A stretch of 64,000 bases of DNA from positions 161,575 to 225,574 of the forward strand of contig NMRA01000338.1 in the NCBI GenBank assembly GCA_002633005.1. The letters are read 5' to 3'. The position numbers were made by a program, and so were the translations under genes. Below the pieces are notes generated by a model. It saw only the letters and a program-made list of their open reading frames with translations. It ran no database searches and was not told the DNA's origin. This document shows positions 12,127 to 24,596 of the stretch, in pieces. How positions within the stretch are numbered: position 1 is the stretch's first letter; the number at the start of each line of letters is the position of its first letter. The stretch is from Phoronis australis (taxonomy: Eukaryota > Phoronida > Phoronidae).

Positions 12127-13196
12127 GAAGGCAGTGCCCCACTTAGGTCACAGGTAATAAGGGTTAAAGGCCAAACAAACCAGCTATCATCAGTCTGCTA
12201 TTGGGTTTGACACCAAATTGGCCCATTTTGTGAGTAGACACTTGACCTTGCATAAAACTCACTGCAGTATCTTTTTACCCTTCAATCACTTGGGCAAAAT
12301 GTTGATCTAACCTGGTGGGTTAGAGTGTCAGTAGTGTTAAGAGAAGAAATAACAACCCAGCATTAATTACTAACAGAAGGAATTTCACTACAAACCACAA
12401 TTATGTAAAAAAGAGACAAAAGATCTCTTCTGGTCTTGACAATTTTCACTTGCCAAATATGAAACATTACTCTTCAAGCATCTTTTTTTGGAAAAATACC
12501 AAGACATTTTTGACCTTCCAAATGTTTTAAAAGTTTTGATTATCAATCAAAACACTATTAAAATGGTTACAGAACAGTATACATGTGAAGATCTGGTTGA
12601 TTGAAACTAGAGGGGCCTACAGAAAACTCAACACAAAATTCAACACGCCATGTCCATGAACTCCTCCCTAGTCCAGAAATACTTTCAAACTGGAGTAAGA
12701 AACACTTGAGTCCAATAGTCTGAACAATCATTGTTGTGTCCTGATAGTCCTGGTGATCTTAATCAAAAGATATATATTTGACAAAAGACAAACCATAATA
12801 CCTTAAACACCAGTAGGTTCAATGTTTCCACAGCAGAGATCAAAATGTTTCAAAAGTTTGTTAGTGACTACTATACATATACAAGCTTAGATCCACTTGC
12901 CTGCATCCGAAGTAAACGCATTCGTTTAAAGGAAATTTTTTGCTTAAGTGTTTCTGGCATGTAGGAGCAACCAGCCACTAGAAAGGTATTAGCGTACTAA
13001 CACTATTGCTAACAGCATTACATACAGATGTAAAGTAGTTCATAAATATTCTACGTTGACATTTTCAAGGTATTCAGCAAGATTATTCTTGCTATATGAT
13101 GGTGTACTTTCAAGTTAATAATTGATCTCGCCAACACAACTAACACCAGAGTCCTGACAAAAAAAATGAATAACAAACACTGATAGGTCTATATCC

Positions 13197-14878
13197 TTAA
13201 AGGAGAATGCCACCTGATTTCATTAGTCTTTTTTGCCGTCTTAATCGGTCTATCCACATCGCCTCGCACACGGTCGACCTTACCTTGCCGAGAGGTGTTG
13301 CGTTAATCTGTGAGGAAGGTGAGAAACGAAGCAGCGACGTCAGTGGTTCATTTGCTGAGTTAATGCCGTTATGTTGCGGTGCATCGTTCCCGCTTGTCCG
13401 AACTATGCAGCTGCGAGGAAAGTGGGTATATCGTTCTTTTTGACTTCCTCGAGATTCCGAAATGCTTAGGAAGTGGCTCGCGGTAGTGAAGAATGAAAAG
13501 TACACTGTAAGTAGCAAGTAAGAGGCCATGAAACATCTCCATGTCTGCGGCCAGCAGTCGTCGCGGGACAGTGCCTGACGAATGCCGGCTTACCGCCAAA
13601 TAACTATCCATACGTTCCGTTGTCTGAGAATGTTCACGGCTCCTCTCTAGTATTCCTTCATCTCTGTATTCCGGTTCGAACTGATAGACTGTGAAACTTA
13701 ACGATTCACCTGCGAAGTCTTCGTTGGGATGAGCTCTCGTCTAAGTCCGGATTGCGAGTCCACGCTGACGTTTACTACTGAGCGTTCTGTTTCAAAATGA
13801 ATTATTCTCACCCTTACCAATACTTACATAAAACTGAAACAAAGTCTATCTCAATAGATGTAATTTGTAATACCTTTGGAGTGTTCGTGAGTGCAAATGA
13901 TTTGAGAAGCCAGCAATGACTAAATCACTGCGTTACCCACTTTAGGTGCAATAAAACTAATTGACGGGACACCGAGGCCGTGTGGGAGGTCATGTTTGCT
14001 GACAAAAACTGGTTTGAAACAACTCGGTTTCTATCCCAAGGCCAGGTGTTAGGGGAATCTTTATTTACATTTACATTATTAAAATAATGATTGTACACTT
14101 TCTGCCCTGACGGTTCTGTGGCCAAATTGGAACCTGAATTCGCGACCCCAGACAAGTAAGCTGAGTATAGATTTGTGGCTAATTCGTGGCTAATTCACCA
14201 ACATAATCACGGCAAGCAATTTACTTCTTTGGCTCACTAGTATAGTATTTTCTTGACTGGAAGTTTAAAGTTTCCAACTTTGGCTGGTTTGTGTTCGTGA
14301 TGTCTGATCAGTTTCCGAGCCACTGGCCGGGATAACGAGTCAGTCCGCCGCGACAGGCCTGATCGGGTTTCGAGCCACGGGCCAGGATAACAAGCGTTAT
14401 GTGTGTTTAGAACTCAAAAATCACAAGTCTAAACAGCACAGATCTAGGTTCTCCTGTTTGTATCTCACGGAAAAATACTTCTTATTTATCTCCGAACAGA
14501 CCCCAAACTCTTGCTACAGACCTTACTGGCCTGCCGAACTTTGTAGGCTACGGTGTCCAAATACCAATAAATTCGTAACAGCGAAATAAAACAACACGTT
14601 TTTATAAGAACTTGGTGTATTTTTAAGGGTTTTATATTGAAGTTTGATGATTTATTGGTGTTTAACGATGAATTCAAGCAATAAGCTGACACCAGTAACC
14701 CGTGTTGTGAATTGCTGAACAGACTGCATGTGAAACCAATTACGTCAGTGGATAATTCCAACACCTCCGTCTGCCGTCAGGTGTCAGGTAACGCAACTGT
14801 ACGTGCTCTTATGGAGTAGAACAACTCGATCTAAACTGATACAAATTAGGTTGTTTTTTGGGTGGCATGCTCCTTTAA
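13197..14878. mobile_element. 1.67 kb TTAA-flanked nonautonomous element (piggyBac-like)
   Basis: TTAA, then AGGAGAATGCCACC at the left; at the right GGTGGCATGCTCCT, then TTAA. The 14 bp inverted ends differ at one base. The TTAA target is typical of piggyBac. Inside are a two-copy 55 bp repeat (14304 and 14359) and several ORFs with no transposase features. Confidence 0.7.
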
Positions 14879-16257
14879 GCAGATAAAAAATTTAAATGTC
14901 AAGTATTAGGATTGAACTATATCTGGTAATTCTCAACTTATTTTGTACAAAATGAATTTAATATTTTCCTCATAGTCATGGTGTGCTAATGAACTGAATA
15001 CGCATACGTTGTAGTTGGATGAGCAAAATCAATGAAGTTAGGGAAGTACCACCACCAAGTGCAAGTGCAAGAATTTAATGAAATGCCAACAGGTTACCAA
15101 CATGATCCATTTTGTAATAATTTCATTATTTTATCATTTTCCAATATAAGAGCTGGTGAAACACTTTTTGAGCATATGACTCTGAGTGACACAAAGCTCA
15201 ACCAGGTCACCTCATTCAGCTCACATTTACAACAGTACGAGATACTCTTTTAAGCAATTCCTAATGAAAGTACCATTTTGCAATGGTTAGTACAGAGTAA
15301 TAAATCCATCCCGAAATACACGGCAATAGAATTCTTTTTTCTCCCGGAGATAAGAAAGAAAGTGACCTCGTTTTGTAAATGAGACATATTTTTGTGTCTC
15401 GTTAATGTCAGGAAGGCAAACGATTTCAGATCACAAATCCACAGGTATTTGTCCAGTTTATCAAGCTTTCTCACCTCAGAGTTTCAGCCCACAGCACAGC
15501 AGTAATACTTTGTTGGCAATGGAAGGACAATAGAGTAATGCAACCAAGAAAAAACTTGCAAAGAATCATACAACAACAAATAACATGTGATGTCCACCGG
15601 CACAAAAAAACAAGGCAGCAAATGTGCCTGACGGATGTTTACGGCATTATGTACAGCGAGATTCGAGTGTCACTGTGTAATCTGAGAAGGCCCTATTCAC
15701 TTTCCCGTGTAGGAAATTTTCAGAAACAATCACAAAATTCACCATTTTTGAAATACCCACGATGGAAAAACTCTGTGGTTACCACAGAGTTTCTAATTTC
15801 CCACTTATGAGAAATTCCCGCATTCAGTTGCTTGAAGTCGCTTGAGGTCAAAAGTCCATATCAGGGAAATATGCAATGCCTATGTCTTGCCATACCAAAT
15901 AAGGAGACATGGTTTGCCTTGTGGGAGAAAAATCAAGGAAGTGACGAGCAGTTGACAGGGTTTTATTTTTTGAAATTTGAAACTAATAGAAAATACTTTG
16001 ATAACAACAAAATTATTTTCGTACAAACCCTATGAAATACCTGGTGAACAGGTTGAACTCTGTTTCAGTGGCAGTGAACTACTTTCAATGTTGCAATTTA
16101 GGCTGTTTATCTGGTTCCAAGCTTCTTTAAGTTTAACTGGTTATTATGCAGTGTTCAAACCTTGTCAACACTCTTAAAAGGGTACTCTAGAATAAATTAC
16201 GGGCTTTGCATCAATGTTTTCCTCAGCGGAAGAAAATGACCATGCCGTAGGTGAGAG

Positions 16258-16332
16258 CACAGGCACCTTTAAGTAGCCCTCTATAATATAATATAATATT
16301 ATATTGTAGAGGACTACTTAAAGGTGCCTGTG
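16258..16332. repeat. 75 bp near-perfect palindrome with TA-rich centre
   Basis: CACAGGCACCTTTAAGTAG is inverted at the right end with a TATAATATAATATAATATTA centre; arms are about 37 bp with a couple of mismatches. Confidence 0.9.
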
Positions 16333-16581
16333 GTGAGAGATTCACGAAAGTACCCTCCTGCGAAATAGCTTAGAAAACTTTAAACATACTTATTTTTTCA
16401 AATAATTTTGGATGCGCGAAATGATCGAGTTAGTGTTTTCGAGTGGAGATTTACCGTAGAGCTGGCCAACCAGGAATACGGCCGCGGATATTAGTAGGCT
16501 AAAAAAATCGGCATAGACATCGAGCCGTAAATGTTATGATTAAATTTTAATTTTTAAATGACATGGCGGTAACCAACTTAC

Positions 16582-16660
16582 CTCTGAAAAACAGCTGATT
16601 AACACACAGGCCGACATCCGCAGTGAGCAAAAACAGCATCAAAACAGTCCTCATGCTCAT
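16582..16660 (-). CDS. Candidate first coding exon with a signal peptide
   Basis: Minus-strand ATG opens MSMRTVLMLFLLTADVGLC then VNQLFFR, a classic signal peptide (basic residue, hydrophobic core, small residues before a likely cleavage site). It is followed at once by a consensus donor AGAG/GTAAGT. The region upstream (16.66-17.0 kb) is relatively CpG-rich. No downstream exon with matching phase 1 was recognised, so the gene is unproven. Confidence 0.35.
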
Positions 16661-17767
16661 CTTAAAATCGCCACCGGGACGAGGAGTCCAACTCGACTGT
16701 CAAAAATTCAGCGTTCGGGCACCCTAGGGCCACTACAGAAGGACAAACTAACGACGCCAATGGCCAAAGTTCCGAAACTACCGCGGCATGAGTGTGTTAC
16801 CCTCTACGCGCACATAAGAAGTATTGATAACGACATTAGTCACGGGCAATAAACATGTGAATCTTTCACGAACATGCTGCTTTCCTGTATCATAAATATC
16901 ACTACAGAATAAACACGGTCTCGAAGAGTCCATTTCCGATTTAGGGAGAGTGAGTAGTAATAGCCACATGAAAGAACTGCTTGGTCAGTCGCAATTATTT
17001 TCCCGGGCTTCGTTTCAACTGCAAACTCCTTCTCCGGGTACTCAGTACTTCACATTCACGAATCACTTGAGCCTCCACACTGGCACACAGTATTCAGAAG
17101 GCCTGTGACTTGGGGAACCATGTGTTGGGCGTTTCATTTTCCGTTATAAAAACGCATCATGTGAAAAAAATCAGTGTAGGCTAACAGAAAAACATCAAAC
17201 TGACTGCTTCAATACCGTAAATTGAATCTGTGTGCCTCAAGTCCTAAAGATGAGGACCAATTGAACCATTCAAATATAAGTTATATGCGTGGTGTTTTAT
17301 TTCTGGCCTAAATATAATTACATTATGGTACGTTTTTCTAGTCCATGTTGGCACCTATCCCTAGTTTCGAACAACGAACTCGAGCCAGTAAAAATTCGAC
17401 ATTTCTCTTTGGTGCAGCGCCTGTGGACCATATGCGGCGTAGCACTGAAAAAAGTGGAGAGCTATACCCCCCTAGCCCCCTATGGTGCGCCGCCCATGGT
17501 AAAAACTCAAAATTCAGACTCGAATATTTCAGCCTTAATAAACTCGGGCCGAGGGCCATTAAAAAGGAGCAAAATATGATTAGACAGCTACTTATGTAAG
17601 CTATTAGGAACTCGAGTATACTATAATAGACACCCATCTTGGTTCGCACATAGGGAGAATAGAAAATGTCAAAAATAATTTTGAGTTCCATGTCCAGTGA
17701 AACGATTAGACGACAGGCCAGAGATTTAGAAAACAGAAAACAAAAACCAAATGCGTGACAACAGAAA

Positions 17768-17790
17768 TTTATTTATTTATTTATTTATTA
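17768..17790 (+). repeat. TTTA microsatellite
   Basis: About six ATTT units in an otherwise unassigned AT-rich stretch. Confidence 0.85.
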
Positions 17791-19344
17791 TTGTGATATT
17801 TAAAATGAGGGTGGCCTCTTCAGTGGTAGCACTGCTTTCCATCACAGATAGCCTATGGTATTGGTCTATGGTGGCATCAGTGATTTTTCAAGCTGGAGTC
17901 ATGTCTGTGTAGAGTTTCATAGGCGCAAATTAAGAATCTAGCCAAAGAACTTGCTAGCGTGGTCACATGCTTTGCTAGAAATTCATAGCGATATTTCGGG
18001 AGGCATACGTCTTGCGAATTCTTGCAGTTGCTTTTCTCCCTAGAAATTAAGTCTACGGAACGTGACCCCTGCAGTATTACGTATCTATGTTGAAATCACG
18101 ATCGTACATGCATAGGTTCCGTGGGCTGTTCGATAGCTTATAAGAAGTTGTTGTAGAAAAGACATAGGTTTATTGACAGAAATCTCGTAATTTAACTAAA
18201 CAACGATACCGTCTGTTCGATGGACTATATCTGCGTTTGCGTACGTTTTCGGCATGCCTGTTTCGGGTTTTTGCTTGTTTTTCTGCAACCGGTCTATAGG
18301 TTTTGAAAATGTTCGTGCTTATTCGCGGTCACCATCTCGTCGGTTTCAAGGTTTTTGAGTTATTTATCAACCGCCACTCTGTTCGCTAAATCCCGAGGAA
18401 TAAAATTGCTTAAAGACGAAATCGAAAACGAAAACAGTCTTTGTATCAATATTTAGCATGTATAATACCATTGTTTCAAATATGTCCCGACAATTTACAC
18501 TAAGAGAAAAACGAAAAAGAGAAGTTTTAAAACGCTCTTGGGAAATTTACAGTCATTTTTGTTGTACCAAATGTTATTAAGTCTTAATTGTCGTTCAAAG
18601 CACTATTAAAAGGGTTACGGAAAGTATTGTGATGTAATATCAATAACTTAGGGAACCATCAAAACAAATCTTTAAGCCTGTATGTCATCTGTTACACGAA
18701 ACAGTCTGGGCAAACCGAATAAACATATTTGAAAATTGCTGAATGTAGCACAAAGGGACTGAAAGTTGTTTACATATATCATTAACCTTCCTCTAAACAC
18801 TCAATACAAAATTTTCGCGAATTTTTGTGACTGTCAAAACTATAGTTGATTTGTGTAATTCTAAAACTAGTTGTTGCCGTTTCATGAAGTCATGAACACG
18901 GGCGTGAAAGTGTCTTTACGCCCGTAATTTACTAGCGTAATTCACAGTAGATCTCAGTTATTTCCCAAATACTCACAAAAATACTTCGGGTGCCGTGAAT
19001 TCTCAAGCCTAACTGAAAAGTTGTGAACGATGTCATTTTGATTGAACAAACTTTTCTCATTGCACCAAAGCTAAAATTCGCTCAAGGTTTCGACTTACTC
19101 TGATTTTTAACTTCGAATAAGCAACACTTGATTAAAAGCTCTTTATACTATTTGTGCATTGTGGGCGTTACTCTCCATTTTGACCAACAGGCTATTTTTA
19201 CGCAGGTCTTGATAGATTCAACTACAGCAAGATTTTATCACAAACTCACCACTGAATAAGTAGCGTAATAAATATCAAGTTCTAGTAAAATCTTCAACAT
19301 AGTGAAGGCCGTTAATTTGTCTTATGGACTCATAAAGAATTGGG

Positions 19345-19430
19345 TAAGTAAGTAAATAAGTAAGTAAGTAGGTCTGCGCTAAATACCTATGTAGACTTAA
19401 ATAAGAAAGTAAGTTAGTAAGTAATTTAGT
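19345..19430 (+). repeat. AAGT/AAAT-rich microsatellite
   Basis: Two blocks of imperfect AAGT repeats separated by about 30 unique bases. Confidence 0.85.
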
Positions 19431-20969
19431 GTTCATAAGTGATAGTGAGTGTTATAAAAGTGATGGAATTTCTAACGAAGACAGTAGCAGGAGAAGAACC
19501 GGACACTTTGTTATGCAGTATGCACTAGGATAAAAACTTCCACGTCACATTTCATTTTGTGGACAAATAAGACAAGCTGAGTTGAGTTATACAAGGTTCT
19601 TGTGCCTATCGATAAAGCTTGCTCTTTAGCGAGTTAAACGCTAGCAAAAACGCCAGCGCCAGTTTTAGGGATTTGTCCGCAAGGATCATTTTCGCCACCA
19701 GCAGGTAGTTAGTTCATTACCCCACGTATTTATTTCAAGAATTTTGTGACAAATAATCTTTCGGGTATTTTTCAGCTTCAGAAAATTTGTAATTAAAAAT
19801 CTGTGATATTTCTCAGAAATGACCTAAATCAAAAGTATTTTTTTTACAAAAGGCGTTACGGTATCGACTTGACTAGGTATCGACTGCTCATATTTACGGA
19901 AATTACCGAGATATAACGAATGCGCTGAAAGGATATTGCGCAGACAAGTTGCGCACAAGATCCCGGCAACTACAGCGTGATCATCGGGAAGGTTTAAGTA
20001 AGAAATCTATTAAGGTAAATTAGATATAATTTGCGTCCCCGATTCTCGTTAGCCTTGATTATGGGTGTTAGGGACGACATTACCACTTGCCAAACTTGGG
20101 CACTGGTCAGATATAGATCCTTGATTACGAGAACCAGGCACTCACTGAACGGGCCGGTCGCCGATTTGACATCAGTCAGCACAGTAGCAATGACTATCGC
20201 CTCTGTTGGCCCGACCAGAGGCGATGCAGCTCTTATAGGCGCTCCTTACACCGGAAGCTTTTCGTCGAATTATGTCTCGCACCGACTAAAACATCAAAGT
20301 CACGCTGTTGAGTTGGCTTTTGCACATAGAGGAACACCTTCTTAGGACTAGGAGGTTGTCGATGTGTTTAATTCCTTCCAATTTTGGGAACTGAACGAGT
20401 GACTGCTCGAACAAAAAGTTCGATAACGGAAGTATTTGTTCGACATACAGGGCAATGTAATTGCCTACGTCCCTGTATGTGTGCAGCATTCAGGGCTATG
20501 CAATTGCCTAATAACCATCAAATTCATTGATTGTATTCCTACAATTTCACTAGCTAGTGTAGTGCGAACTTGCATATTTGCAATATCCACCAATTTAACA
20601 TGTACACCAATGATGTACTTGGCCCCTATTTAGCTGTCAATGTTGAAGTTTTAAACCAAGTTTCTTTGGGATTTAAAAACATTGCCAGACTAATGCAATA
20701 GTTCAATTATTGCTGAATTAGCTGGCAATTCAAGTCACTGGCAATCGTTTTTGCGTCATTTTCGAATCTGCAATATTAGGGTTTGCTAACCCCAATAAAC
20801 TCAGAAGTGTTTTCTTGAATAGGTGGTGGTTTAAATGTTCTTGTTGGTAGTGGAAGTGGAATCCTATTAGTTTTATGTCAGACTAAAAGACCTGCTTGAA
20901 TTACATTTTTAGCCAGCCAAACCAGGCAAAATCCACATTTAAAGAAATATTTATTCTGTCACAGTACAT

Positions 20970-21400
20970 TTTGTTCCAAATTGTGTGCGCGTAAGGAAAA
21001 ACACAAAGATAGTTGTTTTGCATGGTAGTGTTCGCACCACGTAATCACCGTTGGGTCGCCAGTCTACGTTTTGGGTGATTGCACGACGGTTGTACTGCGG
21101 AAGCACGGCAGTGATGGAGGAGCTACTGCGGTCCTTGTACGGTGACATGGCAGTCATGACGGTGTTATGACGGTGTCGCGGCGAGCCCACGGCGGATTGC
21201 TGCAACCCGCAGTCCTACTGCGGAAGTTTTAAACATGTTCAAATTTCTGCCATCCTACCGCAAAAGTCCGCGGTTTTGACAGTTTTCTGCGGTGCTACGG
21301 TGATCAATGGCAGAACCACAGCGATCATGGCAGTGCCACTGCGGATTATGCCGTACAAGCACCTCAGTGGCACCGCACCTCCAGTGTGACGTGGGTGTAA
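20970..21400. repeat. CTGCGG-rich degenerate repeat block
   Basis: TACTGCGG, CTACGGTGAT and ATGGCAGT variants recur in both orientations, and the block is much more GC- and CpG-rich than its flanks. Probably the inside of a mobile element; ends not defined. Confidence 0.5.
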
Positions 21401-23480
21401 CATTAATGGCAAACACTTTCAACTTTTTATAGTCAAGTGACCTAATTATCAGACGTTTTGGCACATTTTGCACTATATTTAATTGACATTACTATGGAAT
21501 GTTGTAAATTCTTTGCTGAAATAAAGATTTGCCTTTACAGAATTGTTCTGTTACTAACTATATCTTGTCACCGAAAGCCATATTTATGTTCCGACTGATC
21601 TTTAAAAAACACAACTAGCAAACCTTCGGAGAACCTAAATATCGGACACCATGTTTCCCCATACGCCACACCGGGGAAAACTGACTAACCACGTAATGGC
21701 CGCGAGCACCTTGTATCAAAATTTCAGCTCGAGTGTTTTGACATATATGCTGCTAGAACACAGGTCCATTCACAACAAAATTATCCATAAAGTGATATCT
21801 GATGACGGCGCCAAGTCATTTCGATGAATCAGTGCAGACGACTAAAGCATGTGCAAAGTCAATGCTGTTTTTAGTGTCTCTTTGGCTTCTTGATATGACA
21901 CCCGCACGTGCGCGGTCGGGGTTTGACTTGAGTTTAAAAACAAATGAAAAAATGGAGCAGTGACATATTGTCAGTTCTATGAGATTGTATCATTGTGGAA
22001 AAAGATTTTGTTTTCAACTTTTATAACTAATTTATGCGATCGTCCATTTTAGGCCGACTTTTGGGTCCAAATTGCACCCTCTCTCGGTGAAATCAAAACG
22101 AGGCAACGTTGTAAAAAACGAGACGGTGAATGCATTACAGCGGAACAAAAATTGGTGTCATTTAATTCTCTGATTATGCTTCAAGTAAGATTTGATGAAA
22201 TGTCCGATATTTAGGGTCCGTCTGATAATTAGATACACTATGTGTAGATTGATGAGAGAATACTCGTGGATTATTTGCTAGTGATAGTAGTAAAATTTTA
22301 ACTTCACCACACCAGAAAATCAAGAACATTTTCAGAACAACAAAAAAGGTCTGAGTGGATTAGAGAATTCAATAGAGTTCATCAGAAATGAGAAGAATGA
22401 TTTTATTTTGAATTTGTTCCCTCCAACAAAATGTTATGACAGATTCCAAAAAATTAACATTTTTATTTCAAGAATGCCAAGAGGATCACGTGTTCTTCAC
22501 ATCTAAAAATCCAAACACTTGTGTATTGTTTGTTTTCAGTATAGATTGAGAGCAAAATTTGAACTCATTTGTGGGCAAACGGTACGGAATGTATGTATTG
22601 ACAAGACAGTTGCCTCTCTAGTGTTATGGCTTGTTAGCTGATAGACCATCGAACGGTAGAAGGCGATCACTTGGGCATTTTTGGGAATGCATTGTCAGAC
22701 TTCCAAAAAATGGTATCTTATTTGATTTCGTGTGACATCGTGAATAATAACTGAACCTATGATTAGCCAGAAATAATTAATGAGAGATTCCCAATCCTGA
22801 TTGGACTGATTATCCAATGTCAGTATTTGATCATACACTGACCCTTACTCAGTTAACCTTATTTCACAGATTTGTAGAAAATCTTGGAGCACTAGGACGG
22901 GTTTGGGGACTTGAACAACTTAAAATTCAAAGTTGGGTGGGGCGAGTGAGGCTCTGGTTGAAATTGACACTGGCAGTCTCAGATTGCATTTGGTAATTTG
23001 GTATTCCCCAAATCTGATGCTGCATGTAATCCTTCAACAGTTAATGCTCAAGTGAGCAGACCCAGGTTACCGGCTTCAAACTGACTGACAAGTTAATTGA
23101 AATATCGTAAGTCTTCAATATAGTTTGTTTATGTGTCAGAAAAAAGACTGCAGATTCAACTTGAATGCCTGCAAGTCTTTCTGACTGTGGATTTTAATGT
23201 GGGTCGAATGTAGCCACTCAAAAAGATTTAGTTCAGTGAGACATATGTTTACATAGCTATAATATTCATCTTTGGTGTGATTAACACCACAGCCGTTTTG
23301 ATGTCCGTTGTAGGTGATTAGGTGGTACATTTTACAGCGTTTTTAAACATAATAAATGAACTCTTTGGTCCAAATTACAGTCATGTAGATTTCGATGCCA
23401 AGTCTTTGTGATAAGAAATTATGATTTTATACCATTCAAAGTAAAATATACGATGTCAGTGTTGTTGAATCAAAAATTTC
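21401..23480. other. Spacer, no gene seen
   Basis: No recognisable coding or repeat structure; probably contains part of the RCC1 upstream region. Confidence 0.5.
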
Positions 23481-23487
23481 TATCCTC

Positions 23488-23499
23488 CAAGATGGCGGC
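23488..23499 (+). promoter_or_regulatory. Perfect YY1 motif, possible RCC1 promoter mark
   Basis: CAAGATGGCGGC is the YY1 consensus that commonly sits just downstream of transcription starts. It is 1.0 kb before the first RCC1 coding exon on the same strand, and an acceptor at 24474 could splice a 5' UTR exon from here. Confidence 0.3.
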
Positions 23500-23554
23500 G
23501 TGTTAACATGGTGATAACATGGGTACATAGCCTAATTATGTGCCCACTTATTTA

Positions 23555-24010
23555 TATGTGGACACATGCCATCATCCATGTCCGTCCGTCCACTGTCTGT
23601 CCAGCGTCAGCTACTCTATCTCCAAAACCCTTTGTCGTATGCTCATGAAATTTTGCACATGTGCTCCTTTCATGGATGGGACGGCGTGAGCGAACTTTTG
23701 GGTAGATGTGACTACTGGTATGTGCCCCCTAGTGGCAATTTTATTTTTTTTGCGTTAACCTTTGTATCTTCCAAGGTCCTCAACAGATTTTCATAAAATT
23801 TGGAATACAGGCATCTATTGGCGAGATGATGTTATTTTTGTTTTCTAATGGATTTGAGGTATTTTGCGCCACCTAGTGGCCATTTTTGGTGTTTTCGAGA
23901 CTGTTTTTTGGCGTCCACCCCTCTATCAACCAAACCATTCTAAGGATGATTTTGAAAGTTGGCGTGTATGTTCTCACATCGAAAATTACGAGTGCACCAG
24001 TTTTCATACT
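23555..24010 (+). repeat. Dispersed copy of the CTAGTGG 450 bp unit, upstream of RCC1
   Basis: A full unit with GTGCCCCCTAGTGGCAAT at 23722, GCGCCACCTAGTGGCCAT at 23866 and ACCAAACCATTCTAAGGATG, the same order as in STIL intron 3. The short ORF here is repeat sequence. Confidence 0.85.
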
Positions 24011-24496
24011 TTTATCAAAACGTGAATAATGTTGAATGTTTGACTTTAGGTGCTGTGCTAAAACTCAAAACTCACAAAACCTGACAAAATCCAACATATC
24101 TGTCTATAAATTTGGCCACGTGTTAAAAAATTCCATAGCCTGACACTTTTTTGGGACAATCTCAGTCTTATTTTGGACAGTTGACTCGCGCCATTTGCAA
24201 GCATGTTTACAGGGCCTTTGAAGGAGATTTTCCTCCAGTTACCATTGAGGAACATTGAATAGCAAAGACATGGTGAATTACATTTTCAATTACAGTTAAC
24301 CTGCACTCCAACTGCTTATTCCAGTTATATAAGAGGGCTGATGGGAAAGTAGTATAAAATGTCAAGTTAAGTTCAGTAATTATCTTTTGTAATTGTATGT
24401 TGCATATTTTGTCAGAATGTAGCATTGATGAATGGGAGCATGCATGTTTAACTGAATACACAATATGTTTTCAGAATTTTATCTCCAGAAAGCAAT

Positions 24497-24596
24497 ATGC
24501 CAGACAGGAAGTTGCATCATCAAAGTCCAAAGGCAGGCAAGGGGAAGAGAAAGACTGTGAATGAAACAAATGGTACTCCGGTTAAAAGACAGAAAG
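24497..24596 (+). CDS. RCC1: RCC1 coding exon 1 (basic N-terminal tail)
   Basis: Encodes residues 1-33, starting [12 protein letters not shown] and ending TPVKRQK. Lysine and arginine clusters give a bipartite-NLS-like, DNA-binding tail like that of human RCC1. Ends CAGAAAG followed by GTATCG; leaves one base (phase 1). The start is the first ATG after the acceptor region; unlike human RCC1 it does not begin Met-Ser-Pro-Lys. Confidence 0.85.

Larger units (their letters stand above)
9680..13196. other. AT-rich spacer
   Basis: Apart from the GC-rich MITE at 11579 and the palindrome at 12077, nothing is recognisable; a repeat-like TCTTTTTTCACCATGGGCC occurs near 10083. Confidence 0.55.
14879..19344. 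other. Spacer with few signals
   Basis: Contains a 12 bp-arm hairpin around AAACTCTGTGGTTACCACAG (15770), the 75 bp palindrome, the signal-peptide exon candidate and a TTTA microsatellite. No gene can be assembled. Confidence 0.5.

Noticed and set aside
13197-13611. Minus-strand ORFs of 80-110 codons as a piggyBac transposase
   Set aside because: No catalytic Asp motifs or length; the frames are short and overlap each other.
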